64,000 nucleotides of DNA from Luscinia megarhynchos (Eukaryota; Chordata; Aves; Passeriformes; Turdidae). Below the pieces are notes generated by a model. The model saw only the letters and a list, made by a program, of their open reading frames with translations, ran no database searches and was not told where the DNA came from. The DNA lies in contig CM067569.1 in the NCBI GenBank assembly GCA_034336665.1, positions 25,145,320-25,209,319 of the forward strand, given 5' to 3'. Both the position numbers and the translations under genes were made by a program. How positions within the stretch are numbered: position 1 is the stretch's first letter; each line of letters starts with the position of its first letter. This document shows positions 45,885 through 58,991 of the stretch, one piece after another.

Positions 45885-48800
45885 CCCGACAAAGAAACCT
45901 AATCCATGCTGTACTTGTTTGTGTGTTTTTTCGTTTTTTTGCAGCGGATCTTCCAAGGAGATGGTGGTGGAGGTGTGAAGGATGTTTTAAGATGACTGAC
46001 AGGACAAAGTTCTTCCAGCACTGCTTTTTAGTTTGTTTGGGGTTTTGTTTTTTATAGTGACATAAGCCTTGTGACCTAGAACTCTGGATAAAATGGAAGG
46101 AGAGCAGTTCCTAGAGCATGGAAGCACAGGGTGTGTCTTGTTCATAAGTGCTCTCTGGTGAGATGATCCATCTCTTTCCTGGCTGTCTCCAGCAGGGAGT
46201 AAAGCATCGTTACTGAGACACTTTATACTCACAATAAATGTGTGAAGCTTGAAATGCTTTGGTGTGGAAGGTTGAGGTGCTAGCACTATCTGCTTGACAC
46301 AAGAATTGTGTGGAGAGAGAAGGGCCCAGGTGGGAATTCTAGTCTAGTCATTGGTGTGGAGTAGGAATGAGCTGTGGCAGAAACTACTTTGCAGCTTTCG
46401 ATTTGGTTTGTGTTTTTCATTTCTTTTCACAGGAATTCAGGACACTTGTGTTGGTAGAAGGGTGTTCTTTATCCTTTGGTTAATGACACTGGAAGAAAGT
46501 ACTTTTAGGGTGTGATCTATATCCTTTTAACTCTGTTCTTGGAGGATGGAATATAGTGTTGTTGCCTGTCCTTAGAAGGTTGCCTTGCTCAAAACTATAA
46601 TGCCACTGAAACAGGAATTTTTAGAAATAGCTTTCCAAAAGTTCGGAAGTGCATTTGTATTGAGAAAACAACGTGCAAGTAAGTTACACAGCTGGCATTT
46701 TCTTTTATGTTTAGTGATCTTGTTCCCAGGTGGACTTGCTGAAGGTGCAGTCTAGGTCTAAATTGCAGTCATGGGAAGGTGGGTGATATGTGCTCCGTGT
46801 GAATTTTATTTTATTTTTTTTATTTTTTTTTAGTGTAAGTTGATCCAGTTAGCTTCGTTTGTGTTGAACATTGTCTCCGATCCCCAAATCAGAAGAAAAC
46901 TTAAGTCTTGTTCGTGTTTCTGGGCACAGGCTTTGCCTGGCATTCAGTGCATTGTGGACAAACTGATCGTATTGTTTCCCGTTTAAGAGCTCTTTCCTGC
47001 CCTTCCCGCCCCTTCTGGGGAGCGGGAGGGTGGCAGAAAAGAAAGAAAAGTGTGATCTTTTAGTATCAGTGTCTGTGCAGAGCCTTCCCATGGGTAACAT
47101 AGCTAACAGGACTGCGAGGGGTGTGTTCTGGGTTGCCTTTTACTAAGCGTTAGGCCTTGTAATACTTAATAAAACAGCCATAAAGAGCCCTAGGATGCTG
47201 TTTTGTAGGGATGCTTTCCTGGGTATTGAAGGCATGACTTTTTGCCTCTTGGGTGCAGCAAGAAAATTGTTGACATGGTGTCTTATGAATTTGGTTATAT
47301 CTGGATGATGAACGAGTTTGTCTGCTTCTAATGAATAACTGAGGAATATTGGATTGCTCTGTTTTGAGGCTGACCTCTGATTTTCTTAGAGGGTATTTTA
47401 ATCTAGTTTATGAACTTTTAGTGGGTGGCTACTAGTGTGCCATTACCTGTAAACAGGTGTTTGGAAAAAAGAGAAATTTTTCTGCTGACAAACTGCTACA
47501 ATTGATTCTCATGGTCTATCAAGTTTCTCGTTGTGGGTTAGGTGTGGCACAGTTTGAGCACTGTGTGAATAAATTAAACTTGTTTTGATCTCCCTGTGTT
47601 AGTTCAGAATTCTCATTGGGGTGTATGTGAGGGGAAGTGGAGTTCACAGAGCAATTGTCAAAACTGTTCCATAGATCCTGCCTTTATTTTTTTGCTTTTA
47701 CAAAAAGTTTCACCTGGGTGGGGTATGGAAAAATCTGTGGATTTCAGACGCACTTTGCTTGTGAGCTCTCTGTGCCATGTTGCTTTGCACTGTGGCCTCT
47801 TGTGTCAAAGCTTCCTGTTTTTTGGTACAACAGACGTTCATACTTTGCCACCTGTGGTGAGTTTCTAAGGCTAAGACAGCTGCAATTCACAAAATCCATG
47901 AACATGCTGTGGTTCTCATTTTGCTTCAAGCCGAAGTTGCTCTGATAAATTAAATTAGACCCTCAAACAGTAAATGATGCAGGCTGTTACTAAAGGGGAG
48001 TTAAGCAGAAGTTATTTCTAGATGCAAAGGTTGTATTCTAGACCCAAAGGATGGTCCTGTGTCTTCCTTTCAGGTCTGGCCTGAAGTCTCTGGCTCTTTC
48101 AAAGCTGGGCAGTTCGTGGCTTGGGTGGAGCTACTGATGCTGCCTTCAGCCCCTGGCACAGTCTGGGCAGGAACAGTATCCTTCTCCTTGATCCTTGGCT
48201 CATGCTTAGACCAAAGTATCTCCTAAAGGTTAAGAACAATGTCAGACTAAAGCTTATCAAGGTTAGACGTGTGTGGGTTTTAAAGAGTAATAGTTTGGAT
48301 CTTCCCAAGAATACAGGAATCTGAATTTTGATTTAGCAATCTAAAAAGAAGGGGAGGGACTGGAATGTTTGAGCTCTGATGACTTAATTTTAAATGCATA
48401 ATTTGACTACTTAAATATAGTTGAAGGTCATATTTGATTTTTTTTATTGTGTTCTAAAATAACTTTATTCTGGATAAAATCTGCTTTCAGATGGTCGTTC
48501 AGCTGAAAAATCCTTGTTGGGCAAATTCTTCTATTTTGGGAATGTCACAGGTGAGGATAACAGCAAAGTGCAGGTGTTGAGGATCACTTGCAAAAGTGGT
48601 GATCCTTACACATTGACCGTGTAAGAGATGTTTGCAGTTGAAACCACTGCCTTGAATGGCCAGGCTTTTGCTAAACCTTTTAGCCAATCTGACATAAATC
48701 TTGGAATTGAAGCCCTCAGAGAGAAGAACCATTCTGCTTGATTATTTACGTGTGAGTTCTATTATCACTTGTGCAGAAGACCTTTAACAAATGAAAACAA

Positions 48801-49125
48801 AATATGCTGGTCACAATAAGAACTATATCCAAACCCGGGGCTCTTACTGGGTTTAAAAATAAGTTTATTTTCTGTTCTGGTTCAAACTGTGCCTCAGCCC
48901 CTGTTTGGCAGGGGGAGGGATCAGCACTTGTTTTGCTTCAGTGTTTCCTGTCTTTCTTCAGCTCTTTGGGGGCCAAGCAACAGTGTTTTGTCATTTTCAT
49001 TATAGCACAGCTTATGTATGATACACGTGAGTGGAAGAACTTCTGCTCTTCTCTAGGTGTCATTGTCTTCGGAAGTTGTGCAAAAGCTGAAAATCTTAGG
49101 CCTGTCCTCATCCTTGATCTAAACC

Positions 49126-49532
49126 TGTTGCAGTAAAGAGCAGACAGGACTCAGTTTCTTCATGCAGAATAGCCAATTCTTTACTCACAAAGCTCATATT
49201 TATAGGAAATATCAGAAGTGTGTTAGACCTAATTGGCTAACAATATACTCAGTTTATTGGTTGGTAAATGACTAGGGTGTGTGTCTTTCAAATCTCTCTA
49301 TTTTTGGTTAGTTTACATATTTTGTTCACTGATTCTCATGGGACAGATCTATTGTTTATGCAGGTGCAAACTTATTTTTCTTGCCAGAATAGGTTGTTGT
49401 GTTAACTGACTTTTAATTCCTCTGATTTTCTTGTGGGAACTTACAAGCTACTGCTAACTTAGCTAGAGTAGCAGGGCCTAAACCATATTTTATAAGACCT
49501 TTCTTTTATAATATCTCTACCTGTCTGCAACA
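49126..49532 (-). mobile_element. Solo LTR of an endogenous retrovirus
   Basis: On the minus strand this 407-bp unit starts TGTTGCAG (at 49532) and ends CTGCAACA (at 49126), a perfect 8-bp terminal inverted repeat with TG...CA ends. A TATA box (TATAAATA, minus strand 49204-49197) lies about 72-79 bp before its 3' end, as expected for a U3/R boundary. The flanks TAAACC (49120-49125) and TAAAGC (49533-49538) look like a 6-bp target duplication with one change. No internal gag, pol or env sequence follows on either side, so it is a recombined solo LTR. I do not assign a family. Confidence 0.78.
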
Positions 49533-51974
49533 TAAAGCTGAGTGGGAAAGGCAAGGGTGTAATAAACACAGGGCTCTGCTTCCCCTTGATCTCTAGTAAG
49601 CATTGTTGAAAGTTGTCTTGGTATTGTAAAAGAGCTTCAGTGGTATTAGGAAAGAGCTTCTCTGAGTTTTATGCTCCTGGGCTAGGGAATAAGCATTTAT
49701 ACCAAACTGATAAAGGTCTTCTATGGGAAGTCCTATCCTGAAACTCCTTAATGTAATTGGGGCTCTTTGGCACTAATTGGCTCAGGCACTTGAGCTTTTG
49801 TGCATGTGAGCTTTTGGCTTTAGGGATTGTTTTGTTTTGGCATTCTCGTTCTGTTTCAGGTCGGTTGTTAGTGTACAACCCCAGATATTCACGTGGCCCA
49901 ACAGCCCTTTCCAGAAATCTCTTTTCCTCTTTTAACAGTTTTTGTTTCCTGCTCAGTGGCTAAATAATTGATGCTAGAGTATCTCTGGAAAGGAGCTTTA
50001 AATAATTGATGGACTTGGAAGTAACAGTCAGATGTTTGAGTTGCTGCACTCACAGCTACAGGATGAAGCAAAGTGTTTGGAAGCAGCTGAAAGCTGTGGA
50101 TTTTAGTATTTTAAAAAACCTCATTTGTTCAGCTTGGCAAGTTGTGTATTCTTGCTTTGGGGCATAAAATGGATGCTGAAATATGTTCATTGACATCTAG
50201 AAACTTCTGGAATAGAAAACAAAGGGAATAGCCTCAAGTAACTTGGATCTGAAGGGAGGCACCTGAGAGGTTGGACTTTGGTCTTTATGTGAAGCAGCCA
50301 GGGTATGGAGCTGATTCTTTTGATGCATATTGCTTTTTCCTCAACAGTTTGTTATTAGATGGTGCTCTGGGAAGGACTTCATGGGGGTGAAATATGCCTG
50401 CAGTGGTGTAGCTGTATCTCATAAAGGGTAAAAGCAGCAAAGCTTTCTACCCTGCCCTGAGTACTAAATTACTTCAGTTTGGCTGCGTGGCAAGCCTGTG
50501 GAGCAGGAAGGTTCATCAAAAAAGTTGTCTGACTTGAAGCTAATGGAAGGCAATTAGTGAGATGACTCTTGGAAAGAAGTTGGTGAGATGGCTGTTGGAA
50601 GACAGCAAGGCAGCTTTCTTTGCCAAGTGTCCACCAGGCTGAGCTTGCAAAGGATGTTTTGACAAAGTGGCTATAGCAGTGGTCTGCTGCTGCAAAACAG
50701 GGTGTTCAGCTGAAAGAGCCTGTCCAGCTGGGGCACGTGAGGAGGGAAGGTGTAGTTCAGCTCTGTGTTGTTTTATCTGAGCTGCCTGCTTGCCAGTCAC
50801 ACTGTACTGTCAGCCCATTTACATGGCAGTTTCCTGTGTTGTCACGTTATTTCCATCAGGAGGTATGCTTCTCATTTCACTGAAGGCACAGGTTAGGAAG
50901 TGTTTGTGTCTAAGGTCTGCACCTTCTAATTCTGCTGGCGTGTGTGTAATTAGCTGTTGCAGAGACTGAGGTTCGTGTTGGAAGGAGCACTGGCTGTGTC
51001 CCTTCACAACCTTTGTTGCCCTGATCTCTAAATGGCACAGTGTTGTTCTTGGCATCATCTTGAGAGGTGGAAAGCCTGTTTTTCCTCCTTCCCCAGGGGC
51101 GGATACAGAGACTTTGGGCGAGACAGTCAAGGCTTTCTCACGACCTGCCAGAGCACTGGCTTTTGGGGGAAGGGCTGGAGCTGTTCAAGCATGGGCTTGT
51201 CCTGAAGCAGCATTGGTTTTTTCTTTTTAATCTTCCCTGTGATGTGGTAGCATGTGCAGGGGGCTCTGCAAACCTGCTTGCTATAATTCCCAAAGCATTA
51301 ACTTGTTTCTGTGTATTTGGGCTGAGTAATTTCTTCTGCTGAAGAGCTGACAGTGGCTAGGATTGTGAGACATTGGTGAAGGATGTTTTGTCCTATCTTT
51401 AAGATTTTCCAGTCCTGCCTTAGAGGTTTATCTTCTAGTTGGGTATTTCATGAATATGTTCCTATAACAGAAGGGAGATAAAGAGGTGAATTACAGGGTG
51501 GTTGAGCTGTCTATGTGGCCACAAAGAGCCATTTTCTCTTGTGGCTTGTAAATTGGTGATTGTCCTCCTTGGCAAGTAAAATGGGGCTGTCCTGGTTGTG
51601 TTATAAATGCAGCTGCTGGAGGTCGAGGGCAGCAAAGGAAAGCTTTGAGAGCACTGTCCCCAAACCTTCCATGACTTTCCCCAAAACACAGCATTCCCTG
51701 GTGCCTCATTTGAAATGAGTGTTCTTGATATTGAAAGCATAGACCCTGTTAATTTGGGTATGAAGGGAGAAAAAAGAGGTTTTGTGGGTTGAATTCCACA
51801 TCTTGTTTCTGTGACATGGCGTCAGCATTGTTTAAAAAGAACAAGTGGTCAATGTAACTAGTATTATCCAGATAATATGCAGTCATTTCTTAGCATGCTC
51901 ATTATTCGATATCAGATTTCAACCCTGGGATTTTAATTTTTTTTAACTAATAAATACCTTGATTTGATTTAAAC

Positions 51975-52050
51975 TGTTAAAATAAATATCTATTTTATTA
52001 TATGTAATATATATGTATATATAAAAATTAATATATAGTAATATTCAGTG
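51975..52050. repeat. AT-rich low-complexity block
   Basis: TA-rich DNA with runs such as ATATATATGTATATATA; simple sequence in the first intron of TSPAN14. Confidence 0.8.
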
Positions 52051-55000
52051 GGAAGGCTTAGAAATATGGTGTGGATGTAGACAGACTGCCCTTTATATCC
52101 AAGGCAAGGAACATTTTTAAGAAAGCAAACCACAAAACCCAAAGCAAATTATATGCTCATCACTTGTTTGTTGCATATTGCTGTAATCAGTCTCTCAGGG
52201 GCTTTTTCTTATGAAAAGAGAAAATGAAGGTATATTCTTTTAGACTGACATATAACTAGAGACTGAACAAGTGGCATTCCTGGAAGTGGAGAAAAGTCAC
52301 AATATGTATAAAAGTTTAGGATGTTCTCTGAAGAAAGAGTATATTTGTCAGCAAAGAAAGTTGGTGGCTTCCTCTCTTTTTTTATGATATGAGGTGGTAT
52401 AGCAAATGGAGGGACCCATTCTGTTCTTGAAACCTTTTGGTCTGTGTGGAGGCATGGGAGGGAGCAGGCAAAGTGTATAAAATAGGTTATGTTGCTGTTG
52501 GATTACTAAATAGAAGTAAAAATATCCCCCAAACTGGAAGTTCTGGCTCCTCAGATAAGGTGTTTTCTTTGTAAGGCTTCCAAAACCTTTGGTTAGCAGG
52601 AAAAAAAAATCATACTACAGTCTTCTTTTAAACTAAGACTGAGTTTTGCCTTACAACTGTTGATGTTACAGAAAGTGGGCGTGTATCTGCTCTCATGAGA
52701 GGTAGGAGAAAGCAGCTGGGAAGTTTGGGTCAGCTAAGATTATTCTGGTTACTTGTTCTGACAGGTTTTGCACCCTGGGGTGGATAAATTCCTGCTCAGA
52801 ATGACTAACTGGCTTCTCTGTTTCCCAATACCTGAACTTGCTGTGAAGTAAAAGGAAAGCATGGCTTGTTATGTATAATGAATAAATTGCAGCATAGACA
52901 CGGTCCTGTTCAGGTGAAACTGTTTTCATAGACATGAAATATTTTACTAAACTTTTCTAAGATGTTAATGAGGCATCTATTGAACTGTAATGATAGTATC
53001 TAGTATTGCTGTCACTCACTTTGGTGTGATCCAGCTGGGTTTTAACTCCAGAAGTTTATCCAGTAGTGCTTTTGAGGATAAGGTCAGTGAAGGCCTACAT
53101 CCTATGTTCCTGCTCTTCTCTGTATTTCTTAAATATTAGTAAAGGGATGGATATCTTACAAAAGAATCCATCTCGTCTTCTACTGTGTTCTCCTTATGTT
53201 TGGAAAATTGCTGCCTTTTAGATGTCTACATGTAACATTTCCTTTTCTCACTGTTCCCTGTGCCATCTCTTGCTTTAAATCAGAATATGGAGTATGTGCT
53301 TTATTTGCAGTCAACCACTTTGAGCAGATTTTCCTTGGGCTAGGTAAGAGATCCTTGCCTTTTAGTTGATACCTTGGTCAAGCACCTCTGTGTGTTGAAG
53401 CAGAAACTGCCTTATCTGTTCAGTTGCTACTTAAATGAACCTGAGATCATTGTACTAAATTTTCACAATATAGCAAAATTCTGTGGATGACTGAGTTGTG
53501 CCTCTTCTCAATGTCAGTAACTAGAAGTATTGACATTGTCAAGACTTCCATTGTACAGTGTCATTGACTGGCATTGTGACCAGTTTGCACGAATGAAAAT
53601 ATGGAATCTTTGGAACTTCTTTTGTTTTGTGATTATTTTTTTATAAATTAATATTAGTAGTAGCTTTTTGTTGCTGAGTAGGAATAAATACTACTTCACG
53701 TGGAAATAAGGCCAGCCAACTGTATCTTTTGTAGCTTCTGTATGGAGAACAGTGACAAGTGAAATTGATAGAGCTGCTGTTGTCCTCTGTTACAGCTTTT
53801 GAATTGCTTTGGGAGCAGTAATGCTTGCCTTTTAAACGTCTTTAGTGTAGTTCTGTTAGTTTAAGAAAACAGCTAGAGCTGAAAATATTCCATAAATCAT
53901 AGCTTGAACGGCTCCTTGAATTACAGTTGTGCAGTGCAGAGCATTTATGCCAAAGGATTGATGAGGTTAGTCAAGTGGGGAGTTCAGAAGAGCTTCTTGA
54001 TGATCATGTAGCTTATTCCCAAAAATACAGAGTGTCCACTTTGTGACTGTTACTCTGAGTTCCAGGCACTTACATGGTGTTTTGGATGCAACTCCTTCAT
54101 TGACATAGAAGTAATGGCTTGGCTGAAAGTGCAGCATAATGAGTGTGAGGTACAGAGACCTGGAGTGGAGCTTTTTTGAATTATGGGTTCCTTGTTTGGG
54201 GTTTGGAAAGGCTGGTGTGTGTTTCTGACAAGTTTTCCTAAGCTGTAGTTTGTGCTGCAGTAATAGAATAAACCCTGGTCACTGAAACATTGAAACCCTT
54301 CCCAACAGCCTGGGGATTTGTTCTCTGAGGATTGTTTTTAGTGCTTACAGTGGAGCAACTTCTGCTTGAAATAGGCTTTGAGTCTTCAGCCCAGTACAAA
54401 ATAAGGGTCCCAAAAGATGATACTTTAAGAATTCTGTCTGGCTTTGGCCACATTTTCCATTTAGTTCTGAGTTTTGTTATTTACCATTATCTTCTGGTGA
54501 AACAGGTATTAATGATATCTGGCTTTCATCATAAGCTTTTCAGATTAAAAAAATACCCTTTTGTTGATTAATTCTCAGGTTTCTTCTAAGAATGAACAAA
54601 TATTTCTCTGCTCATCTGAACTGCAGCAGAACTAAAATTGTGCTTGTATTCCTTAAGAGGAGCTTGTCTGCTCTTTTTGAGGCCCTAGTCTGAGCTCCTT
54701 GCAGACAAAATTGCAAAATGACACATGCTTGCTTGGAGTTCCTGAGTCATCAGCAAGACTACTGTCTGTTTCCAGGAGCAGATTAGCCTGTAAGAGCATC
54801 AAATCCTGTCGGTTTATCTTGCCTTTTTGCTGTACCAGCTCAGCCCTTTCATGTGAAAATTTGATGGCCAGCACTCAGATACTGTTCTGAGCCCCTCTGG
54901 TGGTCAGCTTCTGTCTAGGATGTGGAAAGAGCAGTCTGTAGGTGCCTCTTAGTTGTTCCATTTCTAGAAGGTCCTAAGAATGTCTCTGAATTTTGGCTGG

Positions 55001-58000
55001 TCGGGGATTAGGCTGCCTTTTACCTTCACAAAACCCCCTAATGATTGAGCACCTTCAAAGAATGACAATTGTTAGATCTGGTCTTGATGGAATGGAATTG
55101 AGTAATATCAAAAAGTCATAGACCAAAATACATCTCTCGCTGTATTTTAAAAACCCTTGCTCCTCAGTGTGTTCTTCTTTGTCCATTTGCTTCACCAGCT
55201 TTCACATGATGGAATGCTTTGTATTGATGAGCAGTGGTGGAGAAGCCAACAGCTTAGCAAATGACTTTTTTTTTCCTCTTGCCTCAGATGTGTCCCTGCT
55301 CCCCCAGCTTCATCTGTTTCAGCGTGTTGGATTCAGGTGTGCTGCTGGTTTAGGCTGGCACTGGAAGGGTGCTGTGTTTCCATGGGCACACTCAATCTGC
55401 CACTGCCTTTGCTTTCCCATCCTTGTTCTGCCACCCTCCTGACTGCCCCCACACTGGCATTTCTATGTGCTCTGGGTGAGGTAGATTGGAAGGTTTTAAA
55501 CTGTTTACTTCTTGATGTGTGGTACAAGATTACAGGATTGATCTGAAGATTTGCTCGTGGTTTGCTGTGTGGCTGTTTGCTCCACTGGGTAGGTTGATTA
55601 ATGGTTGTGAGTTTTAGGAGGGGCAGGGAAGGGGATCAGGACTCTCTCTCTATATGGTGGCAGTGTTGGCTGAAGTTGGAACTTCAGTATGGCTTAGGCT
55701 GCTGTGTAAAGTACAATCCTGTCTCTGCAGGATTAAAAGAATTTTTGGACCTAGGTCTAGAAACTGATGTTGTTTCGGTTGTTCTACACTTAACGTCTTA
55801 TCCATGAGGATTTCTCTGCACATCTACCTTAGATTAGTTGAAGATCACATCATCTGTTTATGAGAGTTAGGAATATGCATTAGGAGTATCACTGCTGTAG
55901 CATTTTGAAGGTAAGAGTGGAATTGTGGGTGTGAAAAAGCTTTGGAAATGGCAGTAGCCTCTTGATGAATGACTACATTTTTCCTTTCTCACTAATGCTG
56001 TAAACACCGAGACAAAATTATATTCAACCGAAGCAGCAGTGCTCTGTATTTAATTTTTAGAAATTCCTGTTGCTGTGAGTGGGTGATTGCTGTCAGCTGA
56101 CACAATGTGACTTGCTTTGTCTGAAACACAGTAGAGAACGTTATTAGTCTGTGCTACCCACATACTGCTTTAATCTTCCAAGTGTTTTTAGCTTTGTCTA
56201 ACCATAGCTATGCAGCCTGTGCTGTGAACGAAGGGAATTACTGACAAGCAGATTTCTAGACTGGTAACAGATGCCTTCTGTGTTAGGGAACATGACTGCT
56301 TTTAGTATAAACACGGGGAAGGTGGCTATATTGTCTTGAGTGGACTGCTTCATTTGTTTGTAGTGTTAGGGGGAAAAAAAATCACATACCTGTACCTCAG
56401 ATTTATTATGCTACTCCCATACCAGTCATACAGTGTTCAGTGGTCTGTCAAGAACCACCAAAAGAATTCTGATGAAGGTAAGCACAGAGCAAGCCAAATC
56501 AGCTCTTAAGATAGGCAGCTGTTTTGGAAGCTAATATCTGAGGAGCTGTGTGCTGTTACAGGATAGCTTCTTGCTAACACTGGTAATACACCCCTCCATC
56601 ATTTGTGGGCATTTAGAAATGTGTTTGTTGAAAGAATGCTTATTCATTCTGCTAAAATACTGTGATTGGCACTGACTGGGGCATCTTAGCAGTTGTTTGA
56701 AGTGTGGAGAAATGTCTTTCAAAACAGTGAGGTAGGCGGGGAGTAGAGCTTACCAATAAGGATATTTTTAATGTTCTTATTCCAGTGAATAGTTCCAGTG
56801 AAGCTGGGGCTGAACAGTTGAACATAAGTCCAATGCCAGGGAGGGTAAGCTAACAAAAAGTAAGTCTTCAGATGATGTTTGTACTTTAAGTCCTGAAATT
56901 GTTTGCTTGCCTTTTTGCCTCAGGTTATATTTTAAGGCTCTTTGTCCAGCAGAACCTCATTTCTGTGAAGTTTAATGATGTGCTAGCTAAATGCAGTCTG
57001 TTGCTTTCTCTTTAGTAGATGTAGCAACACCAAAAGCAGTGCTCCTTATGTGCCTTTTGCAGTTGCTGCTTCTGTCTTTTACCAGGTTCCTGATTTTCCC
57101 AGGGAGGAGGCAGAACAGTGATGGAGGCCTCAGTGTGTCAGCATCTGGAGAATACATTTGCACTGGCAGCCAGTGTATTGCTGTAAAATGGGTTACACTC
57201 ATGCAAGTGAAGTCTTGGACTCTGCTCAGACTTGTGGGATTCTGTTCTTGTACCCTCTTTCCTCTCTTGCCCAGGCACATCAGACTGACTGACTTGGACA
57301 AGTGTATGCATATTGATTGTTGAAATATAATTATCATTTGGAGCTAGAAACTGAAATCGAGTTGGGAAAACCAAACTTTGTTCCTTCTCTTGTATTCACT
57401 CAGTTGTGAACTTAGATAAGCAGGAGAATGGTGCTTAAGCAAGAGTTCTTTGCTATGATTGATAATAGTTGTAAAGGTTCCTAAATTTTGTCTCTAACAC
57501 TGGGTGGATTGCAAAGGTCAGTAACTAAATTACAAAACTCATTTTTTGTGGTACAACTGGGCTACATGTAGGAAGGTCCTTTTCAGTCACTGCCTATATT
57601 GACATAAAGTGCAATTTCCTTTGCTTTAACGAAAGTTGATTTTTTTTTTTGCTATAAATGGACTGTGTGCATTAGAAGTTATAAGGTAAAGGAAGAAAAC
57701 TTCAGCATTTGGTTAAAATTATATGGAAATTGACATCTGTACTTTCACACTCTAGTCTGTATTGGATGGGATTCTCAAAGCTAACTTCTGTTTCTTTTGT
57801 AAGTGGGAGTGCTTTTTATATTCAGGTGTAGATTCCTTTCTAGGAAAAAAACCCCCAAAACAACCCCAAAACCAAGTTTACCTTCTCATAGCTGTGGATG
57901 TGGCACAGGCCACTTGTCCGTTCCATGGTCTGGATTTCAGGGTTTACTGGGTAGGCTTGGTTTTTGCATGCTGTCTGTGAATAACCAGGTTGGCACAGTA

Positions 58001-58910
58001 GATTTTCTTAGTTAGGAGGTGTTTGAAAATTCTGCATTCTTTTTTCCTTGCCTTTGCAGATCTTTCACTGACATTTACCTCAAGGAAGTGGAAGATTGAA
58101 ATGCTGCTTATCTGTCTTAGGCATCACTCAGCTGTCCAGAATGTGAGGGCTGTGCAAGTGCTCACTCCTGCTGTGAATTTACAGCTTCTCTGTTTTTCTT
58201 TGCATGGCATTTCTGCAGAGGTGGTTTAGTTATGATTCTCTGAACAGCTATACTTCTCTGAAATACTTGGAGCAAGAGCTGTGGTTGAACCTTATCTCTA
58301 GTGTGTTTAAGGAAGCAAATCAAACTCCACAGAGCACATGGGTTTTAAATGGTGGGACTTTGGTTCTTGAGAATAAAACCTCTTACAGGAGATGATCTGG
58401 TAAAGGAACACACAAATGTGGAAGAGTTGGGTGCAACTACCTTTTGTATTTGGCAGTCCATAGACACTGAGTGATTCCAGGTAACCACTTTGGATATCCT
58501 GCTAGCTGGATTGCTGGATGTGCAATCCACAGGGTTTGTGGATAACTCCAAGCAGCCATCTGCAGAAGTAAAACGGTTTTGAAAGAGTGAGAGGGCAGAT
58601 GAGTGTTAACTTGCTGATGCAGATCTTCCTAAACTAACTGTAGAGTGAGTTTCCTTTGTGGGTGTGCCTGCCCTGATAAAACATTAGGGTGCTTAAAGAT
58701 AAGATTATTGAGCAACTGATACTGAAAGGAAGTATAGGGTCAGTGGAAGTTTGAGCTGACTTTGAAAATATCTCTGGATGGCATATGGTACAGATTACTG
58801 TACTCCCTTTCTCAACAGAGTGAGAGATACCTGGAAAAAACCTTAATTCATGAAATCTTTGCCTAATCCTGTTATTCTTTTTCTCCTGTGCAGACGCTGT
58901 GCTGTAGAAG

Positions 58911-58991
58911 ATGCACTATTACCGATATTCTAATGCAGAAGTCAGCTGTTGGTACAAATACTTGCTCTTCAGCTACAACATTGTCTTTTGG
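58911..58991 (+). CDS. TSPAN14: Tetraspanin-14 (TSPAN14), first coding exon only
   Basis: The exon runs 58894-58991. An in-frame TAG at 58905-58907, two codons before the ATG, fixes the start. The 27 codons read MHYYRYSNAEVSCWYKYLL and on to NIVFW, then the donor gtgagt in phase 0. Human TSPAN14 starts MHYYRYSNAKVSCWYKYLLFSYN, which is nearly identical. The exon covers the cytoplasmic N-tail, a likely palmitoylated Cys13, and the start of transmembrane helix 1. TSPAN14 is a TspanC8 tetraspanin that helps ADAM10 leave the ER and reach the cell surface, and so tunes shedding of ADAM10 substrates such as Notch. The next exon (LAGVVFLGVG type) was not found before the right edge, so the gene is partial here. 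Confidence 0.92.

Larger units (their letters stand above)
45203..58893 (+). other. First intron of TSPAN14
   Basis: The stretch of 13.7 kb is flanked by the donor at 45203 and the acceptor 'tttttctcctgtgcag' ending at 58893. It holds an (AAAAT)n run at 45857-45884, a solo LTR at 49126-49532 and an AT-rich block near 51980-52050. I see no independent gene in it. Confidence 0.6.
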
